Shown here: piece by piece, positions 7,843-17,522 of the stretch | Position numbering within the stretch: position 1 is the first letter of the stretch | Layout: each line of letters begins with the position of its first letter | DNA from: JAKFYM01 sp964416595 | GTDB lineage: Bacteria > Bdellovibrionota > UBA1018 > CAIPTA01 | Length of the DNA stretch: 64,000 nucleotides | Direction of reading: 5' to 3' | Assembly: GCA_964416595.1 (NCBI GenBank) | Contig: CAYQES010000003.1 | Location: 62,001-126,000, forward strand | Translations under genes and position numbers: made by a program | The notes under the pieces: generated by a model | What the model was told of the DNA's origin: nothing | Databases searched by the model: none | Seen by the model: only the letters and a program-made list of their open reading frames with translations

Positions 7843-9211
7843 GATGACCATCTCCCGTCTTCATCACGCTTTTCACTTCCGCCATCGCCACCACGGGTAA
7901 GAAACGGCAGAACAATAGGAAAAGCGTAAAAAATAAACCGAAGCTACCCAAAGTAATGAACCAGTCCGTTACCGACGGTAAATAATAATCCCAGCTCGAG
8001 GGTAAAAAATCCCGGTGCAAGGAGGTAGCGATGATCACAAAACGCTCAAACCACATACCGATATTCACGAATACACTCACAATAAACATCATCGGCACGT
8101 TACGACGGAAGCGTTTGATCCAGAAAATTTGGGGAATGAACGAGTTACAGATAATCATGGTCCAATACGCCCACCAGTAGGGACCAAAAGCGCGATTCAA
8201 AAATGCGTATTGTTCGTAAGGGTTACCCGAATACCATGCCACGAAAAACTCCGTAGCGTAGGCCAAGCCCACCAACATACCCGTGCACATGGTAATTTTG
8301 TTCATGGCTTCCAGGTGATTTAAAGTGATGTAGTTCTTGAGCTGAAACACTTCCCGGGCAATCACCATCAATGTAACCACCATGGCGAAACCAGAAAAGA
8401 TGGCGCCGATCACGAAATAAGGGGGAAAGATCGTAGTGTGCCAACCGGGCAAAATAGAAACAGCGAAGTCGAAGGATACGATCGTGTGCACAGAGAGCAC
8501 GAGTGGAGCCGATAAGCCCGCCAATAGTCCATAGGCTTTTTCATAGTGGTGCCAGTGGCGGCCAGCGCCCTTCCAACCAAGAGAAAGGGCCCCGTAGATT
8601 TTTCGGCGCAAGGGATGGATAGCCCGATCGCGTACGGTAGCTAGATCTGGCACCAAACCGATGTACCAAAACACGAGAGAAATCGTGAAGTAAGTGGAAA
8701 CGGCGAATACGTCCCACAACAAAGGAGAGCGGAAATTCACCCACAGCGGACCCATATTATTAGGATACGGCAGGAGCCAGTAAGCCGCGAGCCAAGGGCG
8801 GCCCGTGTGACCCAAGGGATACATGAGGGCGCAGATCACGGCGAAGATTGTCATGGCTTCGGCAGCACGGTTGATGCCCGTGCGCCAGTTTTGCCGGAAC
8901 AAATAAAGCACGGCGGAAATCAACGTACCCGCGTGACCGATACCGATCCAAAACACGAAATTGATGATATCCGCACCCCAAGCGTTGGTGTTGTGGATAC
9001 CCCACATCCCCAAGCCAAACCAAAGCGTGAGGCCCCAAGCTCCTAAACCTAAGCCCAGGATCGTGGCGGAAATGGCAAAAGCGATATACCAAGTTTTGGT
9101 GGGAAAACTTTCCAATGGCCGGCAAATATCTTCTGTTACGCTGGCGTAAGTTTTTCCGCCCGTAACTAAACTTTCCCGTTCTAGCTGCGCCCCGTGGGTC
9201 GTTGTGCTCAT
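7835..9211 (-). CDS. actC: Alternative complex III subunit ActC (NrfD/PsrC family quinol-binding subunit)
   Basis: Ten-helix membrane subunit of the NrfD/PsrC family, 458 residues, that forms the quinol site of ACIII and contacts the Fe-S part of ActB. Family stretches include NTNAWGADIINFVFWIGIGHAGTLIS in the first third and the long loop FRSPLLWDVFAVSTY. It starts 16 bp after the actB stop and overlaps actD by 8 bp. The role follows from established ACIII structures; here the support is sequence pattern plus operon position. Confidence 0.96.
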   Translation of the reverse strand: MSTTTHGAQLERESLVTGGKTYASVTEDICRPLESFPTKTWYIAFAISATILGLGLGAWGLTLWFGLGMWGIHNTNAWGADIINFVFWIGIGHAGTLISAVLYLFRQNWRTGINRAAEAMTIFAVICALMYPLGHTGRPWLAAYWLLPYPNNMGPLWVNFRSPLLWDVFAVSTYFTISLVFWYIGLVPDLATVRDRAIHPLRRKIYGALSLGWKGAGRHWHHYEKAYGLLAGLSAPLVLSVHTIVSFDFAVSILPGWHTTIFPPYFVIGAIFSGFAMVVTLMVIAREVFQLKNYITLNHLEAMNKITMCTGMLVGLAYATEFFVAWYSGNPYEQYAFLNRAFGPYWWAYWTMIICNSFIPQIFWIKRFRRNVPMMFIVSVFVNIGMWFERFVIIATSLHRDFLPSSWDYYLPSVTDWFITLGSFGLFFTLFLLFCRFLPVVAMAEVKSVMKTGDGHHE

Positions 9212-9227
9212 ACTAATTCCTCATACC

Positions 9228-12200
9228 CTAGTGATGGCCGCCATGGTCTGCTCCATGGCCCTCTTTTTTCTCAGCCGGCCGATTACGCACCTTTGTGAGG
9301 TAAGTAACCGCGGGCCGCGTATTGAGCTCTTCCAAAGTAGTGAATCCCCTTGGGCTTTGCGCAAGCTTTGCTACCCGGCTTTCAGGATTATTTAAATCAC
9401 CGAACACAATGGCATCGGCGGCGCAAGCTTCTTGGCACGCAGTACGGATATCATTATCGCCAGCCCGGCGGTTCTGAGCCTTGGCGGCATATTTACCTAA
9501 TTCAATCCGCTGCACACAGAAGGTGCACTTTTCCATTACCCCGCGGCTACGCAACGTAACTTCCGGATTTTTCATCAATGCCAATGGATGCTCCATGGGT
9601 GCATTCATGGGTGCATTGTTTTCAAACCAATTAAAGCGACGCACTTTATAAGGACAGTTGTTGGAGCAATATTTTGTGCCCACACAACGGTTATAAATCA
9701 TTTGGTTGAGGCCTTCATCGCTATGGACCGTGGCAAGCACCGGACAAACGGTTTCACAAGGAGCATTATCGCAATGCTGGCACAGCATCGCTTGTGTTAA
9801 GGTTTCCGGATTACTGCTATCTCCAGAGTAGTAACGATCGATGCGAATCCACTGCATCTCACGGCCTTTTTGCACTTGATCCTTGCCTACAGCGGGAACG
9901 TTATTTTCCACAGAGCAAGCGATCACGCAAGCCGAGCATCCCGTGCAAGAGTTGAGATCGATCACCATGCCCCATTTATAGCCTTTGTATTCGTGACCAG
10001 ACCAAATGCTCGGCGGATCAGGAAAGTGCCGCACAATGCCCGCTTCGGGATTTTGTCGGTACTCTTCTAAAGTGGTATCAAACACAAGATCCCGGCCTTC
10101 TAACGAATGGTGGCCTTGGGTGCAGGGAATTTTTTCTTTCTTGCCCGTTTTACGAATGCGCACGCCCACTACGGAACTTGCGGGCATGGATCCTTGAGTA
10201 GATGAACCCGTAAAATTCACAAGGGAAACACCCACACCATTGCCCACACGACCCTGAAATTGACGGCCATAACCAAAGTGCGCAGCCACAACTCCTGGAT
10301 GCATACCGGGCTGACGATAGAGCGGCAACTCCACTGCAGAACCAGCATTTTCTACTCGTACAATATCGCCATCGAGCCAACCCATTTTTTTGGCTGTATC
10401 GGGGGCCACGGCTAAATAATTGCCCCAAGTATTTTTAGAAACAGGATCAGGCAACTCTTGCAAAATCGCGTTGTTGGCTTGCGTTCCATCACCCATAGCC
10501 ACAGCAGTGGTAATCACCAAAGTGAATTCACCTTCTCCACCTTTTTGGCCAGAAGAGCGAGCGGCCGCCACAGCGTTGCGCAAAGCTTCCATGCGATAGG
10601 TTCGGGAAGAGGCTTTACCGTTGCGATCCCCTCCCATCACCACGCCACCCATCAAAGAATCATCCCACCAGTCTTGGAAAGATTTGCCACCGCCGAAACG
10701 ACCATGCAATTGTTTCCAGGTGTTTTCCACAGCTGAGTAGGCATTTTCGGCCACTTTCGTGCCCGTACTAGGAGACCATTCCACCAACATTTCGAGCAAA
10801 CTCTTCGTTTGCCAAAGAGGGCGGATCGTTGGCTGTTGGATGCTGTACAAATCTTTTTGGGGATTCACATCACCCCACGCCTCGAAAGAATGGCTTTCGG
10901 CGGCTACATATTTAGCCAACGCGGCGGTTTCATCCATATGTTGGCCCACATATATAAGGTTGGGCACTTTTTTGAGGGCTTCTTTCACGCCCATGGAATC
11001 GGCGAATAAATAAGCTGGATTCACTCCTTGGATAATCAAGGTTTTCACGGAATCGGAACGGATGGCATTTAACAAACGATCGAATTCTGCATAAGAACCT
11101 TGGAATTGGTTGGACGGAAAAGCGGAACCATCCACAGATTCGCCTTCGTTGTCCAAAACGGAATTGATAAAATTCACCGCGTTTTGCAGGGCCACGCCCT
11201 GGGCGCCTTTTCCAGAAGCCACCACGAGGCCCCGACCACGGAATTTTAGTAAATCTGCCGCCACATGCTTCAAAGTTTCTTCATTTACACCCGTGCGCTG
11301 GGCCACGGCGTTCAAACCAAAAGCAGAAAGATCATCCGTGGAGCGGCCCGCGAGCCGAGCCACTTCGTTGGCCAATCCTAAAGCCACCAACAACATATCA
11401 TTGGGATGCACATTCACGCGCAAATCCGCGTTTTGCCCCGTAAGGCGCATCACGCTTTCAAAGACCACGAGTTTATTCATGGAAAGTTTATTGCCGTCGA
11501 GTTTGCGTTTACGGCTAAACTGGCCCGCATATTCCGAAGTGGAACCCCAAGTGCCGAGGAAATCCGCATCCAAGCTCACCACATAATCCGCATTCTCAAA
11601 ACGATAGCGGGGGAAAACTCGAGTGCCAAAGCTTTGGGCTTGGCCCTCCAAAACATCATCCATGGAGAGCGCATCTATCATAGTATGGCGCATGCCACTC
11701 TTCTCAATCACACCCTTCAAGGTGGGGCTCATCACTGTGCCCGTAAGAATCCAAGTAGACCCCTTGGAGGCGGCCAATACTTTGCTCACAGCCGAGTCAA
11801 AATCTTGCCAAGAAACATCGGCGCCATCGATCTTTGGTGCCCTCAAGCGATCTGGATCATAAAGATCGTGCACCATGGCTTGGGTGCGGGCAGGGATCGC
11901 CCCCCGGTTCATCGGGTGATCACTATTGCCATCCGCCTTAATCGGGCGGCCTTCCCGTGTTTTGATGATCAAACCATAACCAGTTTGCGGATCAGCGGAA
12001 GCGTAAAAGTTCGGTTGGCCCGGAATGATTTCCACGGGATTATTTACATACGGAACGATTTTTTGCACAGGACGACGAGTGCAACCAGCCAAGCTAGCCA
12101 TCAATGCACCAGCACCCATGATTTTCATGAAATCACGACGATCTAAACCTTCGGCGCCCTCCCGAATAGGAGAAGAAGTGAACTCACCAGGAAGATTCTT

Positions 12201-12257
12201 TTTATACCCTTCGGGGTTTTCTGCTTGCTCTAGGGAAATCCAAAACTTTTCTGACAT
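9228..12257 (-). CDS. actB: Alternative complex III subunit ActB, molybdopterin-oxidoreductase-like plus Fe-S domain
   Basis: Large periplasmic iron-sulfur subunit of ACIII, 1009 residues. A twin-arginine segment (RRDFMKIMGAGAL, arginines 40-41) with a lipobox-like LAGC precedes a molybdopterin-oxidoreductase-like region that in this family holds no cofactor. The C-terminal quarter is a ferredoxin-type domain whose cysteines run from about 771 to 946 (CTGCSAC, CQHCDNAPC, CVGTKYC, CTFC, CQEAC), enough for several clusters. It carries electrons from the ActC quinol site to the ActA and ActE hemes. I chose the ATG at 12255-12257 because GGAGAG lies 6-7 bases upstream; a GTG 48 bases upstream is also in frame. 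Confidence 0.95.
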   Translation of the reverse strand: MSEKFWISLEQAENPEGYKKNLPGEFTSSPIREGAEGLDRRDFMKIMGAGALMASLAGCTRRPVQKIVPYVNNPVEIIPGQPNFYASADPQTGYGLIIKTREGRPIKADGNSDHPMNRGAIPARTQAMVHDLYDPDRLRAPKIDGADVSWQDFDSAVSKVLAASKGSTWILTGTVMSPTLKGVIEKSGMRHTMIDALSMDDVLEGQAQSFGTRVFPRYRFENADYVVSLDADFLGTWGSTSEYAGQFSRKRKLDGNKLSMNKLVVFESVMRLTGQNADLRVNVHPNDMLLVALGLANEVARLAGRSTDDLSAFGLNAVAQRTGVNEETLKHVAADLLKFRGRGLVVASGKGAQGVALQNAVNFINSVLDNEGESVDGSAFPSNQFQGSYAEFDRLLNAIRSDSVKTLIIQGVNPAYLFADSMGVKEALKKVPNLIYVGQHMDETAALAKYVAAESHSFEAWGDVNPQKDLYSIQQPTIRPLWQTKSLLEMLVEWSPSTGTKVAENAYSAVENTWKQLHGRFGGGKSFQDWWDDSLMGGVVMGGDRNGKASSRTYRMEALRNAVAAARSSGQKGGEGEFTLVITTAVAMGDGTQANNAILQELPDPVSKNTWGNYLAVAPDTAKKMGWLDGDIVRVENAGSAVELPLYRQPGMHPGVVAAHFGYGRQFQGRVGNGVGVSLVNFTGSSTQGSMPASSVVGVRIRKTGKKEKIPCTQGHHSLEGRDLVFDTTLEEYRQNPEAGIVRHFPDPPSIWSGHEYKGYKWGMVIDLNSCTGCSACVIACSVENNVPAVGKDQVQKGREMQWIRIDRYYSGDSSNPETLTQAMLCQHCDNAPCETVCPVLATVHSDEGLNQMIYNRCVGTKYCSNNCPYKVRRFNWFENNAPMNAPMEHPLALMKNPEVTLRSRGVMEKCTFCVQRIELGKYAAKAQNRRAGDNDIRTACQEACAADAIVFGDLNNPESRVAKLAQSPRGFTTLEELNTRPAVTYLTKVRNRPAEKKEGHGADHGGHH

Positions 12258-12306
12258 CTTTTTCTCTCCAGAAGCGTTTACTCTCTTGGCCCCATGGCAA
12301 TTCACG

Positions 12307-12855
12307 TCACCGGTGACAGGTATTGCAATTCAAAGGAGCTTGGTTTTCAGGCTGGCGGTGGCAATTCACACACCATCCCATCGTTAACGGATTCACCTGC
12401 TCCACCTTATCCATATCGGCCACATTGCCGTGGCAAGTTTCGCAGCTCACACCCCTTTGAATATGGCGTTGGTGATTAAAGTACACATAATCCGGAAGCA
12501 CATGCACATTCACCCATTGCACAGGCTCATTCTTCTCATAACTTTCCGTGAGCTTTTGGATCCAAGGAGAATCTACTTTCACTACTCGGTGGCAATTCAT
12601 GCACACTGCAGTGCTAGGAATATTGGCGTGGGCACTTTTATCCACATTGGAGTGGCAATACATACATTGGATCTTGCGCTCCCCCGCATGGAGCTTATGA
12701 CTAAATGGAATCGGTTGAGAAGGTGCGTAACCCACTCCTCTTCCAGGCAAGAGAAAAACTCCAAACGCCACTATTGTGACGACTGTAAGTACAAAACTAG
12801 CAAGGATGAGTTTTTTCTCGTTTTGGTGCTCGTGGGTACTGCGATGCTCAGCCAT
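12307..12855 (-). CDS. actA: Alternative complex III subunit ActA, pentaheme cytochrome c
   Basis: Membrane-anchored multiheme cytochrome of ACIII, 182 residues. After a short cytoplasmic start and one helix (about 16-36) there are five CxxCH motifs, at C64, C85, C138, C162 and C177; the last lies at the very C-terminus (CNTCHR then stop). It heads the actABCDEF operon and probably passes electrons onward together with ActE. The upstream gap (12856-12987) is divergent with a small plus-strand gene and should contain the act promoter. Confidence 0.95.
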   Translation of the reverse strand: MAEHRSTHEHQNEKKLILASFVLTVVTIVAFGVFLLPGRGVGYAPSQPIPFSHKLHAGERKIQCMYCHSNVDKSAHANIPSTAVCMNCHRVVKVDSPWIQKLTESYEKNEPVQWVNVHVLPDYVYFNHQRHIQRGVSCETCHGNVADMDKVEQVNPLTMGWCVNCHRQPENQAPLNCNTCHR

Positions 12856-12987
12856 TCGCTTTTCCTGTGCAATTACAATTTAGAAGAAGTGTGCTGGACT
12901 ACTATAACCAGGAATTTTCAATTTTCCTATAGAGTTATTTTGAACAGAGCATTGGTGGAGATAAAAAAAACTGCTACACCTCTAGCC

Positions 12988-13257
12988 ATGGTGGAAAATA
13001 CAAAAGCGCGACCGCAAAAAAATCCCCCCGATTCTTCGACGACAAATCACGAAGATCCGCGCCCAACAAGCAACTCCAGCCCTGACGCTGTGAATCTAGA
13101 TAGACGATCCTGGTTCCGCTCTCTTGTGCCCGCATTTGGGGAGGGGCTCGTTAAAATATTACGAGCAAGTAATAATTTGCAGCGGGATTTTCATGAATCC
13201 ATGACAACCCAAGCCCAAGATCTTTTGCAAAAAGACGAAGAAAAAAAGAAAAACTAA
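12988..13257 (+). CDS. Small hypothetical protein with a twin-arginine-like core
   Basis: Not recognised. From the ATG at 12988 it encodes 89 residues: a disordered Pro/Ser/Asn-rich N-terminus (1-35), then a core DRRSWFRSLVPAFGEGLV (38-55) resembling a Tat-type RR motif without a long hydrophobic stretch, then an amphipathic helix and a lysine-rich tail. The open frame extends upstream into actA sequence, but that part is the shadow of actA. It is divergent from the act operon and its stop overlaps the ccsA stop by 3 bases. A link with cytochrome or Fe-S assembly is only contextual. Confidence 0.55.
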   Translation: MVENTKARPQKNPPDSSTTNHEDPRPTSNSSPDAVNLDRRSWFRSLVPAFGEGLVKILRASNNLQRDFHESMTTQAQDLLQKDEEKKKN

Positions 13258-14903
13258 GCTTTCTTTTCCGCCCCACTTCGGGCCCAAGCGGCCGCACCCA
13301 CAAACAACAATTGCAAACAGCAATAGGTGGCCACATAACTCACGCCACCGGTAGAAAAACCATAACTATGGAGGCCAGCCCCCAACACAAAATTCACTCC
13401 ATACCAGGCCATCAACACACCCAAAAATGCCACCACGCAACCGGCCAAAAAACCAAAGGGGCGCACCATGCCACGAAAACGCGCATGTAGAAGAGCCAAA
13501 TATCCCAGGAGTGCAATGAGGGCCCAAGTTTCTTTAGGATCCCAACCCCAAAATCTACCCCAAGAATAATCGGCCCACACTCCGCCAAGAATAGTGCCTG
13601 CCGCGAGCAAGATCACTCCCACTTGCACGGCTCGATACGCATAAAAAGCCAATTCCTTTAATGGCAATTTTGCGCTCTCTTTACCAAAGAACACCCACTG
13701 CCCCAGCCCCAAATTTCCCAACACCAGCGAAAGCGCAAAAGCCGCATATCCTAAAGTGATAGTGAGCACATGCACAGTGAGCCAAAGATTACTGCGGAGC
13801 ACCGGCTCCAAGGGATGGATGCCATCATCCACCACGCCGGAAATAGTATCCGCGATGATCAAAGCTAAAGTGGCAAACACCAAGGCCCCCAAGGCCACCA
13901 CTCTTTTCCGGTAAATCGCTTCCAGCACTAAGCCAAACAGCATGCAACCAAATGCCACCCAAATCACAGACTCATACATATTGGAAACCGGCGGACGGCC
14001 CGCAATCCAACAGCGGAGCACAAAACCATAAATCTGAAAAAGGAAGCTGGCCAAGAAAAAGCCCATTCCACCCCAGTACCAAAAATTCTTCTTACTATAG
14101 AAAGCCACAGCCAAAAGGATGGTAGCCAGCAGAGAAAAAATCCATGCCCATCGGAAAGGTCGCAGCGTATTAAAATGCACCTCCCGCGCCAAAGCGGCGG
14201 CCGCAGGATATAAACTAGGATTATTTGCTCGAGCCACGGACTGGAATTTCTCTACATATTCTGCGAGCCGCGCCTTCACACCCGCTTCTTCGCTCGTAAA
14301 ACCCGCAGCCACCAAGGCAAAGCGTAGCTTTTGTTCTTCAGAAAATTTATCAAATCCAAGCCAAGCATCCGATTTATTATACTCCTGCGCGCTGGGAGGA
14401 ACTAAGCGCAGAGCCCGGCCACTTATGATTTCTTGCAAAAACCCCATCTGATTACCTAAACGCTGCACCGCCTGGAAATAGGGATCGAGTTTTTCTTGGG
14501 CTTTTTGCTTGGCATCTAATTCTTGAAACAAAGGCATCAGCCGCTTGCTGTGCATCAGATCCTTCGGGCTGAAACGACTTTCCTTTTCATTCAAACCTAA
14601 ATCTTTCAAAAGCGGACGATAGGGAATTTGGATAAAAGGAATTTCTTGCCAAAACTGGGGCTCGAACGACAAAGAGAACAAAATTTCCAGACTATCTTTT
14701 CCCTTAAAAGATTCGCGGCCCACCAATAACTCTACGCCCTCCCGAGCAAAAGTATCCAAGGGCTTTACCCGCCCCCCCGCTTGGATCGCCCACCGGGCCG
14801 CGGCTTTTTTCCATGCTTCATTTTCCCAAGTGCGCGTGAACGGCTCTTTGGCAAAAGTACTTGTACTGAGGAAAAATATGGCCGCAACCAAAAAAATTTT
14901 CAT
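13254..14903 (-). CDS. ccsA: System II cytochrome c maturation protein CcsA/ResC
   Basis: Heme-handling membrane protein of System II cytochrome c biogenesis, 549 residues. It has a signal-like N-terminus, a long extracytoplasmic domain (about 25-245), then multiple helices with the heme-binding WWD motif (GRFWGWDPKETWAL) in the C-terminal third and histidines flanking it. The long N-terminal domain makes it bigger than a minimal CcsA of about 320 residues. It overlaps resB by 4 bp, so both halves of the synthase are translated together. The many c-type hemes encoded in this window (ActA, ActE, CoxB, CoxD) are its likely substrates. Confidence 0.93.
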   Translation of the reverse strand: MKIFLVAAIFFLSTSTFAKEPFTRTWENEAWKKAAARWAIQAGGRVKPLDTFAREGVELLVGRESFKGKDSLEILFSLSFEPQFWQEIPFIQIPYRPLLKDLGLNEKESRFSPKDLMHSKRLMPLFQELDAKQKAQEKLDPYFQAVQRLGNQMGFLQEIISGRALRLVPPSAQEYNKSDAWLGFDKFSEEQKLRFALVAAGFTSEEAGVKARLAEYVEKFQSVARANNPSLYPAAAALAREVHFNTLRPFRWAWIFSLLATILLAVAFYSKKNFWYWGGMGFFLASFLFQIYGFVLRCWIAGRPPVSNMYESVIWVAFGCMLFGLVLEAIYRKRVVALGALVFATLALIIADTISGVVDDGIHPLEPVLRSNLWLTVHVLTITLGYAAFALSLVLGNLGLGQWVFFGKESAKLPLKELAFYAYRAVQVGVILLAAGTILGGVWADYSWGRFWGWDPKETWALIALLGYLALLHARFRGMVRPFGFLAGCVVAFLGVLMAWYGVNFVLGAGLHSYGFSTGGVSYVATYCCLQLLFVGAAAWARSGAEKKA

Positions 14904-16294
14904 GTTGAGCTTCCCTCTTTTTTAAACAACGCGTGCTTTCCGCTATATTTAGGTTTGAAATAAAACATGGATATAATTCCCAGCACTAGCATCAGCGAGC
15001 CGATGTATTTGATCGCCCGGCCTGGATCATAGTTCACGGATAATACCGACAAGCGGGGCTCACCCATTTCATCCATTTCGTAGCTTGCTTGGTAAAAGGT
15101 GAATCCACCATGGTGTAAGGGTTCGTTCATACTAATAGTGTGGGTTTGCCCCGCCACTTCCACCACACTGGAATAAGATTTGGGCCGAGTGGTGCCTTCG
15201 TAATAGCCAATATCAAATTGTCGCAACAGCAATTCAAATCCTAAATCCACCTGCCGACGGGCAAACTGGATATAGTACATTTCATTATCGATCGTGACTT
15301 GGCCAGAAGCCCCAAGCTCTAACCAGATGCTCTCATCCCCAAGCGATACTTCCACCACTTGAAAACCATCGAAACCGGGGATCGCCGTTGTAAGTGGCAC
15401 ATAACTCGCCCGGGGAATAGCCGAAGGATGATAGGCATCCACCGTAAGGGAAAAATCCATCCAACCTAGAACCACATCTTTTCCCACTTGCACGCGCCCG
15501 AGCTGCCGGAAGGGTTGCCCCGCCCGAGCCACGGCAATTTTAGGAGCTCCTTTTCCTTCTAAATATAAATAAAGCGTGGCCTTGGCGGGTGGCTTACCAA
15601 GATCTGGCTTTTCTTTTACAAAACGAATTTCCGCCGGCCCCACGGAATTCGTGGTGCCGGTGTCTGGTTGGAGGAACATCCAATCATTAAACGTGGCCCG
15701 GGATCCGGAAAGCCGCAACTTCAAAGCTGGCACTCCTTGGCCTGGAGCCACATCTTCAGCCACCACTTCCCGATTGGCTTTCGGATAATATCGAAGCACT
15801 TGGATGGTTTTGCCATTCTGCAAAGGATAGGAGCGAACTTTTTCGGAAACGTGGCGTAGATCGTAGTGCAACGGCTCTTCCAACACTAACTCATAGGCTT
15901 GGCCTGGAATCGTGCGGAACACATAGAGCATGTTTTCGTCCAAGCGAACTAGGCGCCCCGTTTCTCCGGGAGCCAAAGCCAACACCCCATCGACACCCCG
16001 TTTTTGTTGCACCCAAGATCCGAGCAATAAAATAATAATGCCCAAATGGGTGATTAAAAAACCCACATGCTGCTTTTTCCAGGGCAAACGGCTAATGGCC
16101 ACCGCAGCCAAATTCAGCATAAACAACCAAAGTAGAACCTGCATCCACCAGGAGCGATACACTAATTGCCCCGCCACCGGAGCTCCATATTTTGATTCGT
16201 AGATTGTGCCTACGCTAAGAACTACCGCCAAGGTAAGGATCAGAAAAACGGCTAATTCGAGGGAGGCAAAAAATTTAAATACCCGAAAAAACAC
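14900..16294 (-). CDS. resB: System II cytochrome c maturation protein ResB/Ccs1
   Basis: Partner of CcsA in the heme-transfer synthase, 464 residues. Layout fits ResB: two N-terminal helices (about 10-30 and 48-65), a third (about 77-95), a large extracytoplasmic domain, and a final helix (about 430-450) ending in a basic tail. It starts with GTG, chosen because GGAG lies upstream and the next in-frame starts would cut the first helix. The gene follows secG after a 105-bp gap and overlaps ccsA by 4 bp. Confidence 0.92.
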   Translation of the reverse strand: MFFRVFKFFASLELAVFLILTLAVVLSVGTIYESKYGAPVAGQLVYRSWWMQVLLWLFMLNLAAVAISRLPWKKQHVGFLITHLGIIILLLGSWVQQKRGVDGVLALAPGETGRLVRLDENMLYVFRTIPGQAYELVLEEPLHYDLRHVSEKVRSYPLQNGKTIQVLRYYPKANREVVAEDVAPGQGVPALKLRLSGSRATFNDWMFLQPDTGTTNSVGPAEIRFVKEKPDLGKPPAKATLYLYLEGKGAPKIAVARAGQPFRQLGRVQVGKDVVLGWMDFSLTVDAYHPSAIPRASYVPLTTAIPGFDGFQVVEVSLGDESIWLELGASGQVTIDNEMYYIQFARRQVDLGFELLLRQFDIGYYEGTTRPKSYSSVVEVAGQTHTISMNEPLHHGGFTFYQASYEMDEMGEPRLSVLSVNYDPGRAIKYIGSLMLVLGIISMFYFKPKYSGKHALFKKEGSST

Positions 16295-16399
16295 GCCGCT
16301 CTTCTCCGTTGTTCCTTAAAGGTGGAAGTATCATCCACGAAAAGCGGTCGTTGTTCCAGAAGGAAGTGCCTTGGTGCGGCGCAGCAGAGGAAGAGAAAA

Positions 16400-16732
16400 T
16401 TATTTTTGTTCTACTGGCGCCGCAGGAGCCGCAGGAGTAGTCGGTGCGGGATTCACGGGAGCACTGGCGGCCGGAAGATCATCGAAAGCGGAAGAGGTGC
16501 GGGATTTAGAATTAATCATAGTCAATCCCAAAGAAGTAACCATGAAACAAGCAGCCAAAATCATGGTGAGCTTGGTGAAAAAATTGCTGCCGCCGGAGCT
16601 ACCAAAAAGGGTGTTGGCACCACCGCCTCCGAAACCGGCACCCAAGCCGCCGCCTTTACCCGACTGCAAGAGCACCACAATCACTAAAACTACGGTGATA
16701 AGAACATGGGCCGCGAGCAATGCAGTGTACAT
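16400..16732 (-). CDS. secG: Preprotein translocase subunit SecG
   Basis: Small SecYEG translocon subunit, 110 residues: helix 1 (about 4-22), the SecG loop LLQSGKGGGLGAGFGGG, helix 2 (about 50-70) and a Pro/Ala-rich C-terminal tail. The ATG at 16730-16732 has GGAG 8 bases upstream and begins right at the first helix; the open frame continues upstream into tpiA, where it is out of phase with that gene. Position after tpiA is the widespread tpiA-secG pair. Confidence 0.95.
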   Translation of the reverse strand: MYTALLAAHVLITVVLVIVVLLQSGKGGGLGAGFGGGGANTLFGSSGGSNFFTKLTMILAACFMVTSLGLTMINSKSRTSSAFDDLPAASAPVNPAPTTPAAPAAPVEQK

Positions 16733-16760
16733 AAACAGGTCTCCTAAAGAAGAGGGGAAA

Positions 16761-17522
16761 CTAACATTCTTTGCGAGCGTCAGCAATTGCCAAAAAAGAG
16801 GCGGCCTCGAGGCTTGCGCCCCCTACTAATACTCCGTCCACATCGGGCTGGGATAGTAATTCCTTGGCATTTTCCGGCTTTACGCTGCCTCCATATAATA
16901 GGCGCAAACTGCCACCGGCCTCACCCCAGGCGGACCGAATTTCTTGGCGTAAAAAAGCATGGGCTTCCTGGGCTTGGGCCGCCGTAGCCGTGCGGCCAGT
17001 GCCAATGGCCCAAACCGGCTCATAGGCAAAAGTAAATTTGTCTGGTGCTTTAGGACTCAACGCAAACAGCGCCTGGCATTGGGCTTTTAAAACCTTGAAA
17101 GTTTCTCCCTTATCCCGCTCAGCCAATTGTTCACCCACGCAAAAAATCGCTTTTAATCCAAAGGCATGAGCAGCTAGGGCCCGGCGAGCCGCTGTTTCAT
17201 TGGTTTCCCCAAAAAATTGCCGGCGCTCAGAATGGCCCGCCAATGCATAGGTGCAGCCAAATTCTTTGGCTAACTTTGGCGAAAGTTCTCCCGTAAATGC
17301 ACCCTTTTCTTCCCAATAAATATGTTGGGCACCCCAGCCCAACCAAGGGCCCCCTTGCAAACGCTGCCATTCATTTTGGATCACGGGCAAAAGCGGTGCC
17401 TGCGCTAGAACCACTAATTCTGATTGGGAAAACTCACCTTTACGGGCCGCCACGGCCCCCAGAAATTGCCGAGTCTCCTCGGCGTTTTTATACATTTTCC
17501 AGTTACCGGCGATTAACTTCAT
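16761..17522 (-). CDS. tpiA: Triosephosphate isomerase
   Basis: Glycolytic enzyme interconverting dihydroxyacetone phosphate and glyceraldehyde 3-phosphate, 253 residues, the normal length. Visible catalytic motifs are GNWKMYK near the N-terminus (K8 region), GHSERR (electrophilic His) and AYEPVWAIGTG (catalytic Glu and flexible loop 6). Its ATG overlaps the pgk stop by 4 bp, so gapA-pgk-tpiA form a coupled operon that continues to secG. Confidence 0.98.
   Translation of the reverse strand: MKLIAGNWKMYKNAEETRQFLGAVAARKGEFSQSELVVLAQAPLLPVIQNEWQRLQGGPWLGWGAQHIYWEEKGAFTGELSPKLAKEFGCTYALAGHSERRQFFGETNETAARRALAAHAFGLKAIFCVGEQLAERDKGETFKVLKAQCQALFALSPKAPDKFTFAYEPVWAIGTGRTATAAQAQEAHAFLRQEIRSAWGEAGGSLRLLYGGSVKPENAKELLSQPDVDGVLVGGASLEAASFLAIADARKEC

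Noticed and set aside
12430..12987. Upstream extension of the small plus-strand gene into actA
   Set aside because: This part is antisense to the heme-binding sequence of actA. Only the part from the ATG at 12988 lies outside actA.
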